Of a stretch of DNA of 64,000 nt, positions 9,693 to 20,626 are shown in pieces (positions within the stretch are counted from its first letter, which is position 1; every line of letters begins with the position of its first letter). The DNA is taken from contig OZ237747.1 of assembly GCA_965178125.1 (NCBI GenBank), positions 1,054,001 through 1,118,000 on the forward strand, read 5' to 3'. Below the pieces are notes generated by a model, which made no database searches, was not told where the DNA came from, and worked only from the letters and a program-made list of their open reading frames with translations. The translations under genes were made by a program, and so were the position numbers. This stretch comes from Bilabrum cf. latius (lineage: Eukaryota > Bigyra: Bicosoecida > Bigyra > Bicosoecida).

Positions 9693-12600
9693 ATGTCAGA
9701 AGTACCTAAGCGATATAAACCACTCGCAAGCATACCGTCGAATCGGGTGCGCATGCCTGGAAGTAAGATAGGCGAGACCCAGGACACGATGCTGTCATTC
9801 ACCGAGCAAGCCAAGAGAGCCCTGAAGGCGGCTGGCATTGGACCAGCTCGGAGGCGATATCATTCTGTTTCAAATTAGCCATAGTAGGGCACATCAAAAG
9901 CGAGAAGTACGGTCGCATTGCCAGCGGGGAGAGGCAATCGCTCTGAATCAGCGAGAAGCAAGCACAGGCACCCCCGACGGAAGGTCTCCAGGAATCATCG
10001 TGCCCACGCTGTTGTAGTGCTGAGATCAGGCGTGCCTATAGAGGCGCATAGCGCGCGGAACTCTTCGAGACGTGCAAAGCGATCCTCGCAAGCCGCGCAA
10101 CTGCTGGCATCGGAGCAAATCGGAGCCCCTGCTGACTACCTTGGAGCCAATCATCGAAGCCCGCTTGAAGCAGCCAGACAGCTTGCAAGAGAAGCCGTTG
10201 CCCGCAGGCCTGCCCCTCTTTTTGAGCCCGCCAAGCGCGCAAGCGAGCAAGAACCTGCCAGAGAGCAGCCAAGCCTGCGAGCCTCCCTATCGCGACTGGC
10301 AGCCAAGCAGGTCACAAGGAAGCAGCCATCAGGAAGCGTTCAACCCGATCAAGCCGTACTTCCCTCAGTTGGACAGTCTCCAATTGAGACTTTCGGTGTT
10401 CCTCGCGCCACTGCTGGCCCGCCAGCCACGAGCAGCCCAAGCACCGGCCACCTCTGGAAGGAGGGCAGAGAAGCAGACCGCGTCGATGGCATTGGTACGC
10501 ACGGGCCCTCGGGCGCCGGGGCAATAAGTGAAGATGATGATGATGCCGAACTCAGCGTGAGCGTGTCGTCATCCGAGGCTGGCAGCGAACTGTCGCCAGG
10601 GAGACCCGGCGCACAGCCTAACTCAGGCTCAACCCCCCCGCGTAGTGAAGGCTAGCATGAGGCCACCGGGCTGGGCCTGCCAACGAATCCGGCCACGGGT
10701 TCGGTGCACTAGCTCTAGTAGCATGGTGCAAGCAAGACAAGGGCAGAGCAAGGAATGGATCAGGGCTTGGATGCTGGACATCAGCCTGGGCTTGCTAATC
10801 CGGCCGAATCGTTGTTTGAACGTGGTGGTGCGAATAGAAGCAGCGAAATGATGGATCCATTGAAGGCAGAAGGAGGCAGCGCTGCTGGCGGAAAGGACCC
10901 TTTGAAGCCGCCAGAGCTGCCCAATCGCGCACTGGCTGCCAGCCAAGCATCCAGCACCGAACCGTCGCTCAGGGCAAGCGGCACAGCAGATGCAGCTGGG
11001 AACGAAGCTATATGGCATGGCCAGCGTGCTCCAGCTGTCCATCCACTGGCAATCTCTGACAAGACATAGGCGGACACTGTCAGCGACTCGCCCGCACCCG
11101 CATCATGCCAAGTGCTGCCAGCTGCGCCCCCAGCCGAGCCTGGCACCGGCCGCGCAACCACTGCACGAGACAAGGTCGATGAGGGTCACGGAGAGGAGGA
11201 AGGCGAAGGCAGGGACGTGATGGCCGAGGCGATCCGATCTGTGAGCTAGCAAGCCGCTGCAACTGAAGGACCTGCCTGTGATAGTCATCGGATGGCGGGT
11301 AAATCCGGCGGTGTTGGTGGCAAGCAAGGTGGCGGCGATGACGGCAGGGGGCATGTTGCAGCCCGATTGCTCAACTCCAGGAGCCAGCGGATGGCTGCCA
11401 CAATGAGAGACGATCTGAGGCGATTCGCAAAGCTGCTTGCGGCAGGAAGCGGTGCGAGGCGGAGCTAGAGCTAGGCCAACCGAAGTGGAAGCAGGGAGGC
11501 TGGTGGCGCTAGCAGTGACGGCAGCTCATCACAAGCTGCAGCAGCAGCTAAGGGCAGGCCTCTCGTGTGCACTGAAGGACGAGGGAGAGACGGTCTGGAG
11601 GGTGCTCCTGTCGGTGGCACTGAGTCAGGGTCGGAGGATGACGAGGAAACGATGGACAGCAGCTGGTGCAGAGCTAGCATCTTGGAACAGGCCAGGAAAG
11701 ATGAAGCACAAGAGGAATCGACAGGTCGTGATGGATCACCCCCATAGTCAGGCAAGCCAGCCAACCCGACAGCATCCTCTGCGCCGGGATCGCTTTCATC
11801 GACAAGGTTGAAGCAGCTGGTGCGAGACGCCATGGCGAGCAGCAGCGGCAACACAGGAGGCGGGCAGCCAGTTGGGGCAGCACCAGGCTACGATGCATAG
11901 CAGGCTCGACTGGTACGAGTGGGCTCGTTGAAGCGGATGGTGATGGGCGCGACAGCCGCGCCCCACTCTAGAGCCAGCTCCTCGTAGACCTCCAAGCCGA
12001 AGAGTCAGGGAGCATGGACCGCTAGCGGCGAGATGCCAGAAGCGGCCGCTAGTGCGTGGCTCGAACGGGGCCGGCGGGCCATGAGCGAACACCCTGCCAG
12101 GACCAGACTACAGGGTGCTCGTCACACCAGCAGTAGCGACAGGTCCGTTCCAGTACGCGCACCCGCTCTCGATAGCATCTCTACAGGTGCAAGTTCACGT
12201 GTCGATGTAGCGCCTGCATCCGGTGACCTTGCAGCGTCAGACCCGCAGCCAGCGGACCTTAGCCTGGATCGGAGCGACGCGATGACGGTGCGATCCACCC
12301 GCTCCACTTCAACCTCTTGTTCCCTGGTGAGTCCCGGTGTCGGCTCTCTGAAGAGGCTTCCAAAGCTAGTGCGGCAGCTGGGCCTTAGCCCGGGCCGGCG
12401 AAAGCGGTCGGGTGATGGGCCGGCCAGGAGGCAGGTGCCATCGCCTCCCTCATGCACGACTGCGAGCGATTCTAGTCGATTGTAGGCCCCCCTAGACAGC
12501 ACAAGGCCATCGAGGTCGAGCACAGGCAGCCTCTCTGCAGCACGCTCTGGTGTGGCGGCAGCAGCAGCGGTTGGTGATGCTGCAACAGATGCGTCGATTC

Positions 12601-14210
12601 GGGCACCCAAGACACACAACAGCTCACTGGCAGCATCAGCTCATGACCTGCCCGCGTCGCCCCAGCAACGGCGCAGTGCAGTGCATCCGTCCAGCATGCT
12701 TGCCGTCGGTGGTAGCTAGGGCGACACGAGCAGTCGAAGCCCAATGAGACAGACCGGCCAGAGCCCGCTGTCTGCCTATCTGAACAGGGTGTTTGGAGAT
12801 GGGCCCGTGCCAAAGGGCAGAGAAAGCTCGCCTCGCGGTGTTGACGATGCAGGCAACTTAGGGCAAGAATAGTCTGGCACGTCGAGCACCTCCACCAGCG
12901 GTGACTGGGGCCGGCAGGAGGCACGAGGTGCAGTCAACGACAGTGCACCGAGGAATCCCGATGCCAGGTCTGCTGCACATGCTCCTGCTGGTGCTGATGC
13001 TCCTGCTGCTGGTGTCAACCTTCAGGGCAGCACTGCCGTTGAGCGAGCCATGGCCTCCATGCAGCAAGAGCTGCAGCTTCGGAGGCAAAGGCTGGCCATG
13101 AGCAGGACTGCCAGGACTGCGGGGAATCAACACTCTCCGGCCCGATCGTCGCTATGCACCGAAAGCAAGCACGAATTATCGCGCGATGGCGTTGATGTCG
13201 ATGCTGGCAATATGGATAGCCAAGGCAGCGAAGGCGACGCGGCATCAACCACAGGCGGGGGGTAGGTCGTGCACGAGACGAGCATTTTCAGGAAGGCGGC
13301 AGCGGAGGCCGTGCGGTAGCTCAGGGCAGGTACCAGGCCCAGGGAACAATCCTCCGTGGTGCAGGACGAGTGGGGCGTGCGGAGCTCCTGGTTGGAGGAG
13401 TCTCGCGCGTCTGCTGCCTCCGGCGGTGCTCGCTCGCGAGGAGCAAGTGCTCCGTCCCCGTCTGCTCCCTCCTCCATTGGACTACCCAGCGCCCCCTGCA
13501 GCAGGCAGACATCCCCACAGAGGACTGGGGGAAGCAAGGAGCCGAAATGCAGCTCTGGCATCCAGCAGGCTCCCGGGCCGAGTGCTCCAGCTCAGAATAA
13601 TCAGGATGGCCCACCAGGACAGAAGCGGCCATGTGCATGGTAGGACGCCTCCGATTCGTCCAGTGAGGATGGAAACAATCCAACTGCAGAAGGGAATAAA
13701 ATCAGGAGCTCATCTCGCCCTCGTGCCGAGGATGGATGGAGACACACGTATGGTGTTCCGCCGTCCCGTCCTCTCTTGCGCGAGAGCACACGAGAGGGCG
13801 AGCACAACTTGGAGCTAGGCGATGCCGTGGCGAAATTGCTGGCATGGGAGCGCGAACAAGAAGCGCCGCGTCGAGCTGCCACGTCGGCGAAAGGGTATCG
13901 CAGCGCCATGCCTGGGGGTCCTGGTGCGGCGAGCATCGGAATGCTCGGCGCGGAGCAGTTGCCCGTGCTCCGCGTTCGCAGCCGGCAGACTAGCCCTGCT
14001 GGCTCTGTTACCGGGACCAGCGAGGCAAGTATCTTTAAGCGTGGTTCTGCAGGAGCGCAGAAGCTTGCATCGCATTGCGATCAATCGGCGATCTCCGTGG
14101 AAAGGGGGGACGAGGTTGACGACTTGCAGGCGATCAGCTCGCTGTTGAATGACAGAGCCGTGTGCGATGCGGTCGGAGCTGATCGGATGTGGCTGGATGG
14201 TAGCAGTTGA
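9693..14210 (+). CDS. Large disordered Ser/Ala/Pro-rich protein, 20 internal TAG codons
   Basis: One frame runs from ATG 9693 to TGA 14208-14210 (1505 residues) with no TAA or TGA. TAG occurs about 20 times, including 9876, 9882, 9885, 10653, 11067, 11745, 12483, 13263 and 13641. Under the standard code this looks like a string of short ORFs that all share one frame. The protein is low in hydrophobic residues and rich in Ser, Ala, Pro, Gly, Arg and Gln, with Asp/Glu patches (for example SEDDDDAEL) and many RS and SP sites. A short helical stretch lies around 13040-13110 (ERAMASMQQELQLRRQRLAM). The C-terminal 140 residues are less repetitive and may form a small domain. I recognise no family. 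It resembles the tails of the pseudokinase genes at 39-59 kb in composition. It may have 5' exons I cannot place. Confidence 0.75.
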
Positions 14211-14691
14211 TGGGTTTGTGCGATTGTTGTGTTGTTGGTAGCACTCATTGAAGGCTAGTCGTGGGCAGGCTCCCGGTCATGGGGTGGTCAGGGACTATAC
14301 CATTTTCTGCACGTTACCAATAGCAGTCGCGCGCCGGCAGGGGACCCTGATGTGGGACTGGACCGCGCTTTGTGCCGGGCACATGCTCCGCACCTGTATG
14401 CTTTCTCCCTGTGAAGGCATCAGGCTGAGGGCTTGTGGGGGACCACATTGATGGCGAATAAAGGGGACTCGGCGGTGTAGGCTGAGATTGGGGGGCCTTT
14501 GGCCTGAAAGGGTCGGGGGTCTTGTAGTCCTTGTTTGAGGACTCCTCTGGATTCAGGTGATCACTCGAACTCCTTCGGGGGCAACGGTGCATCTGGGTGC
14601 TTGTGGAATCTTTACCCAACAATGTATTTCTGTATTTCTGTATTTCTGCGCCTCGCTAATCCGTATCCACCCTCATATCAACTCAAATAGC
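14211..14691. other. Intergenic / villin 5' region
   Basis: No gene is supported here. This is the 3' flank of the disordered-protein gene and the promoter/5' UTR side of villin. A short direct repeat of TATTTCTG (14631-14648) lies about 50 bp before the villin ATG. Confidence 0.4.
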
Positions 14692-17600
14692 ATGGCTGCG
14701 GTAGCAGGTGCTGGCACGCAGAAAGCAGAAGAAGTGTTTGCCAATGTAGAGGTGGAAGAAGGTGAGCTGATCGCAAATTTTGTGCTTGGAGTCCGGTTGG
14801 GATGCCTCAGGAATGAGCCTCGGAACTACCTGTTGTTCTCGCTGATTGTGTCTTGGAGTGCATGTTTACATTAGACCTTGTCATATTTATGTGACAGATC
14901 TCTTATTGGAAGGTAATTTAGCGGGGATTTGTTGCTGGGCTGCCGATTGGCTTCGTGCAGACAAGTGGCAGGGCGCCAGAACAGTGTCGCCCACTGGGTC
15001 CAAATCATTGTGAACTGGCCAAGTAGTCAGACCAGCTGAAATGAAGACTGTGTTTGAAAAAGTATGGCATAGTGACACTCGGATGTTGCTATAGTTGAGT
15101 GGAATCGTTGCCAGCTGCTACCCTTTGGGGTGGATCCTTGGTTTGCCGGTCATTTAATGTAAGACCACAAAAGATGTTACCCTATTGTAACAAATTTTGC
15201 ATTGTGTATATATCCAATTGACTTGTTGCAGGCACCAAGATCTGGCGGGTGAACAAGTTCGAGCTGGAGGAGATCCCGGAGGCTGATCACGGCTCATTCT
15301 ACGAGGGCGACTCGTATATCGTGCTTCACATGCACCCTGGCCCCGGTGGCGACTCGTCACCGGACAAACTTGAGATGGATATTCATTTCTGGCTGGGGAA
15401 GGAGTCCTCCTAGGACGAGTAGGGCGCTGCGGCGCTCCTCTCGGTCGCCCTGGATCAGGCGTTCGGCGACCGTCCCGTGCAGCACCGCGAGGTGCACGGG
15501 GAAGAATCCCCGGAATTCTAGTCCATTTTTCGCAAGAACGGAGGTCTAATGTACCTGTCCGGCGGCGTGGACAGCGGGTTCTCTCACGTGGATCCGGACG
15601 CCGAGATGAAGGCTCTTTCCGAATCTCCCCGCCTATTCCACGTCAAGGGATCCAAGAATCCCACGGCCGAAGAAGTGGAAGCCAAAGCCACCAGTCTCAA
15701 TGAGGGAGATTGTTTCGTTCTGGACGCGGGCAACGAGCTGTTCCTGTGGTCAGGAAGCAGCTGCAACCGCAAGGAGAAGGCCACCGCCACCAAGCTCATG
15801 TTCCGCTTGTACGACGCGCGCGGCGCCGCGCCGGAGCGGGTGCTGATGAACGAGGAACCCGAGCACGAGGGCTTCTGGGGCCGCCTCGGCGGCGACGCCT
15901 CCGACGTGCAGCCCGCCTCCGCAGCGGGTTCGGACAAGGCCGCCGACGCCGCCACGGAGCTGTACCGCGTGACCGAGGCCGGGGACGACGAGGGCGAGGG
16001 CTTCGCCGCGGACAAGGTGGAGGGCTCGGGCGTGGAAGGGGCGCCTACCAAGGAGGACCTCGAGAAGGACGGGGTGTACGTGCTGGTCGCAGGGAACAAA
16101 GTCTTCGTGTGGTTCGGCCAGAAGAGCGAGCGTGCGCTGCGGAAGCAGTACGTGCAGGTCGGCGAGAGGCTGCTTGCATCTATCGGCCGCGGGGACGACA
16201 CCAGGAGCGTGGGCATTTCCCAGGTCAAGCAGCACATGGAGAGCGCGGTCTTCAAGGGGTATTTTGTTCCCTGGGAGAAGCCCCGCCTGTTCGACTACAC
16301 GTCGGCGCCCGCGTCTGGAGCTGGGGCCGACGAGGAGGAGGAGGCGGACGCCAAGGAGCTCCTGGCGCAGGCCGCCAAGCGCGCCGAGAGGTCCAAGGCC
16401 GCTGCACGGGGCGGCGACTTCGAGGTGGAGAGTCTCGAGGTGCTGCGTGTGAAGGGCACGGAGAAGGAGGAGGTGCCCGAGGAACAGATCGGGGAGTTCT
16501 ACTCCGGAGACTCGTACATCGTCAAGGCGAAAGGGGCGGGTGGCCGCGGCCGGCTGTACTTCTGGCTGGGCCAGGATTCGGAGCAGATCGAGCAGGGTGC
16601 TGCCGCCCGCATGTCCGTTGACGAGGCGGCTTCCATGGGCTCCGGGACCCCCCAGATCAGGCTGCTTTAGGGGAAGGAGCCCCCGCATTTCTGCGCGCTG
16701 TTCGGCGCCAAGATGGTCGTGCACGAAGGAGGGCACGCGGACGAGCCCGAGGCCCCCACGGCGGAGAAGCCCCACCTGTACCACGTCAAGGGCCAGGAGC
16801 CCTCCACCTCAAAGGCGGTGCAGGTAGAGGCGAAGGCTGCCAACCTCAACTCCGGGGATGCCTTCGTGCTTGTGGGGCCCGAGTCTGTGACGGTGTGGTG
16901 CGGCAGCAAGTGCTCCGAGGAGGAAACCGAGGTTGCAACCGCTGTGGCGCAGCGGCTGGGGAACAAGCTCGAGGTGGAGGGCCTCGAGGTCGAGTCGGTG
17001 GCCGAGGGAGAGGAGCCCGACGCCTTCTGGGAGTCGCTCGGCGGAAAGGAGGAGTACACCACGGAGGTGCCTGACGAGGAGGCAGGCCAGCCCCCGCGCA
17101 TGCTGCACGTGAGCACCAACACGGGCAAGCTGAGGGTGGAGGAAGTGCCTCAGTATTCGCAGGAGGACCTGGAGGCTGACGACGTCATGCTGCTGGACGC
17201 GTGGTCCCAGGTGTTCGTGTGGGTGGGTCCCAGCGCCGACGAGGAGGAGAAAGAGGGTGCCCTCAAGATCGTGGACGATTACGTCGCCGCGAGCGGGACC
17301 GACAGGACTGGCGTACCGACGGTGGTGGAGCACGCCGGCAGCGAGAGTGCCATGTTCAAGGCCCTGTTCCACGCGTGGGAGGACAAGGCTGAGGAAGCCT
17401 TCGTGGATCCATACGAGGCGAGACTGGCCGCGATGCGGGAGGAGAAGGAGGCCAAGAGGGCGGCGCTGGAGGCGGAGGAAGAGGCCGAGCAGGCGGCTGC
17501 GGCTGCCGCGGCGGCCAGGGAAGAGGCGGAGGCAGCCGCTGCCGCTGCGGAAGCGGCAGATGACGACGACCGAGAGGCAGCCGAGGCCGCCGCGGCGGAA

Positions 17601-17969
17601 GCAGCCGCTGCTGCAGACACCGCCGCCGCTGCTTCGGAGCAGGCTCAGGCAGCCGTGGTGGAGGCCCACGAGCAGTTTGACAAGGAAACCAAGGAGCGGC
17701 TGGCCAAGGCCCAGGCCGAGAAGGAGGCGCTCATCGCCAGCATGAGCGGCAAGAAGGCCGCTGCCGTGCAGCCCGGGGATGCAACCTACTCGGTGGATGA
17801 GCTTAAGGAGGCCAAGGCCGGCGGCGACCTGGACATCGAGTTCTCGCGGAAGGAGGAGTACCTCTCAGATGCGGATTTCGCCGAGGTGTTCGGGATGTCG
17901 AGGGAGGAGTTCGCCGACAAAAAGCCGTGGAAGCAGGCACAGCTCAAGCGAAGCCTCGGTCTGTTCTGA
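14692..17969 (+). CDS. Villin (six gelsolin repeats plus headpiece), four TAG = Gln
   Basis: This is an actin-bundling/severing protein of the villin family. Exon 1 is 14692-14761, the intron 14762-15231 (GTGAGC...TTGCAG), and exon 2 15232-17969 ending in TGA; 935 residues. Six gelsolin-like repeats run in order, beginning [16 protein letters not shown] and including [34 protein letters not shown] and [10 protein letters not shown]. An Ala/Glu-rich coiled linker (about 17430-17700) and a villin headpiece follow ([18 protein letters not shown], ending RSLGLF). TAG at 15411 and 15420 fall exactly where gelsolins have SQDEQG/SQDESG. TAG at 15519 lies in the linker before the glycine-rich KNGG segment. 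TAG at 16668 sits where villins often have Q in xQGKEP. The N-terminus upstream of GTKIW is short and poorly conserved. Confidence 0.95.
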
Positions 17970-18519
17970 GGAGTCTTTTGTGTATGGAACGTGGGGATCA
18001 ATCATCGTATATCAATCACATTGTTCTAGTAGGTTCTGGCCAGTTTGGCTCCATCTGTTCTTGGCATACATAAGAATAGCCGGCGCCGTGAAAGGTCGGA
18101 TTTGGCCGACCGACCGGTATCGCCGATATCGGTACCTTCAATTTACCTTACCGATTCTCGCGTACCATTCAAGTAATCCTAAAATAATATCAAGATATTG
18201 AAAATTGTATAAGTTAACTATCGACTGCGAGTGATACTCATTGATAAACTTGCGACAATAGTATACTTGGTGGTCATGAAACCAAACGCTCGATTTTCAG
18301 GAAGGGCTACTTTGATACTGCAGAAGTTTGTCCAAGCAGGCATGCTTGCAAAATAAACAAGCTTTTTTGAATTAATCGGTGGTTATATTATATATAAGTC
18401 TTAGCGCAAAAAAGTTACCGAACGGTTTACAAGATATTGAATCGAATGTGGACCTGCCATGAATTACGTGCTTCGTGACCCGATTCTTGTGCATCCATCT
18501 ACTTGGCATTTATATCAAC
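17970..18519. other. AT-rich spacer between villin and piggyBac element
   Basis: No gene is seen. The stretch is AT-rich compared with villin and includes an imperfect inverted repeat around GGTATCG...CGGTACC (18116-18136) in the presumed villin 3' UTR. It probably contains the transposon end, but I could not fix terminal inverted repeats or TTAA duplications. Confidence 0.35.
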
Positions 18520-20626
18520 TTAATCTACATCACAGCCAAATCCTGTTTCCAGATGATACAGAGATTCTTTACAATCCCCACAAATGAACTTGCAGCAGCG
18601 TGAACACACTTTATAGGAAGAAACCGACTAATGATGCTGCCGCTTGCTGCATCTGGAGCCCTTGCACTTGGCGCTGCACCCCCCTCGACGGCTCTTTGAT
18701 CGTCCGTTACTGAGAAAATTAATCAGTCCTGCTTGTAACTACTCCTTTCCAATCAAATGGAGCGAGCCCAGCAGCGTAGCTACCACGTGCTGCTTTCTAC
18801 ATCCAAGGTTCCCGGGGGTCGCCTCCGCACGCATCCCAGCTGAGGTTGCAGCACCGCGAGTTCCTGCACGTGCATGTCGGTAAGGACGCATCAATTCGTC
18901 ATACAACAGCTGCACAAACATACCACGAGCCTGTCGATGCCGCACCATGTGCTAAACCTGTTCCTGAACGGATTTGCTGCTAGCTCCAGCAGCTTGCCGA
19001 CGAGTGGGTCCGTGGCGTAGCAGTCGACGTGCCTCCAAGTTGACCCAGATGATGTACGTATTGACGATAACTTGCTCCATTAAACCTTCCCACACTCTTA
19101 AGTATGCCCTAGTCTCTCCCTGGAATGAATTTTTTTTAGCGAAAGTTGCGTCCGGAACTTGTCAGCTAGATCCACACCCCCCATGTACTTGTTGTAGAGG
19201 ACGGACACGAGGGGCGCGTTCACCACACTCAGGTCGCCACCATCTCTCCGTAGCGTCTTTACCAAGCAAACAAAGTACTTCGTAGGAATGTTAGAAGCCA
19301 TAAGAAATGGTGCGCGGTCACAGTATCCAAAAACTTGCATCCCATAAGCTGAATCATCTGGCGAGTCAAAGGCTACTGTCTGGCCAGGGCTCAACAGGCC
19401 CCGACTGCCAAGGTCCTCTTCGGCCAGCAGCGATCCCGCAGGAAGCTCACTCGCATCAAAAACATCACCAGCTGTTACATTACATAAAGATACTTTGCTG
19501 GACCCAAGAAGAGCGCGCTTCACAGCCTGCCCGCGTTCGCCTGGGGTTCGTCTGTTCAGCTAGCCAATCGCGTGGTACAGCTCACCGCTCACTTTGCCTT
19601 GGCGAAGCGTGCCAACAACCCGAAGGCCTTTGCTGGTGGCCCAATCACACAGTGGAGCCGATGTAAAGTAGTTATCCACCGCTAGGAGGCCCCCGTTCAA
19701 GTTTTTGCCCATTGCCTTCGACGCAACAGCTGCTGTTTGCAGGTCCATCCGGGTCAGCTACCCGGCAGCGGTGCCGCTGCCGGTTGCTACCTTATACGAG
19801 TACTCAGCCTTCCCTCTGTACTATCGTGTATCATCGGCAACAGATGTTGCTAGATCCAAATGGTACACATACCCGTCTTTTCGTGCAGCTGCCCATAGCT
19901 TAAAGCCATGCGATGTGGGCTTGTTCGGCATGATGACACATGCCCGATTTCGGCCGTACGCCATCACCATCATCTCATCGACGGCGATGCTCTTTGGGCT
20001 CAAAGTAGCCGCACGAAAGTACTCTGAAACTGCATCTAGCATGCCTGGTGGATATTCTATGAGTACCCGCTCGCGAGGACTGCCCACACTCCCTAGCCTC
20101 ATTGTGGCGCGCTCCTCCGCCAGCAGGGGTGCCGGAGCCTCCTGCAACCTCCCGGCGAAAGACAAGTTTCGATGGAACCGATTCCAGTCTTGCACTACGA
20201 TATCGTCTTTCATGCGCACCAGGAACTACTTTGATTGCAGCAATTCTAAAGGTATCCGGGGTCGAATGAGAGACCGAGTCAATACCACGGCCAGGAACAT
20301 CATGGCAACTGGCATGTCCATTGGTTGGTCGCTGCCGGCTGGCCGGCTGCCTGGCCAGCTACCTCTGCCGCTGCAGTGCCTCGCCACGAAAATGCAATAT
20401 CGAGAGGCACCAGCGAGCACAGAATGCGTATTGGAGATATTGGTTGTTCATGATGAGCCGTCATCCAGCCTTTGACATACTCAGTAGCAGCCACATGAGT
20501 AGCCGCTGTGCGAGCGATCGGGAATCGATTCGGGATCCCATCACCGCCAATCACAACCCGGTCATTCAAGAAGTACCAATATTCAGGCTCATCAACCAAC
20601 GATGCAATTTTGTCCATAGGAAACAT
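18520..20626 (-). mobile_element. piggyBac-type transposase, frameshifted
   Basis: On the minus strand the frames contain the piggyBac (DDE_Tnp_1_7) core. Markers are IAVDEMMVMAYGRN with MPNKPTSHGFKLW (first catalytic Asp region), GGLLAVDNYFTS (second), YNKYMGGVDLADKFR (third), then VWEGLMEQVIVNTYIIW, and a C-terminal Cys-rich finger (CSRCCKFICGDC) before TAA at 18522-18520. TAG is read as Gln at 20228-20226, 19823-19821 and 19562-19560, plus others. The frame breaks at an 8-T run (19131-19138), between SLKK and the next helix, and again upstream around 20300-20450. The N-terminus is therefore uncertain and the copy is probably inactive, unless these are assembly errors. Sharing the host code implies long residence or transfer within the same code lineage. 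Confidence 0.85.

Noticed and set aside
9693-14210. Several independent small genes
   Set aside because: All the open pieces (9693, 9918, 10755, 11565, 12033, 13050, 13356, 13776) share one frame and are separated only by TAG.
15750-16784. Long minus-strand ORF opposite villin (344 codons)
   Set aside because: It is an antisense shadow of GC-rich villin codons; its translation is low-complexity and the + strand is an unmistakable gelsolin family member. The same applies to antisense frames at 16809-17669, 3678-4496 and 6102-6908.
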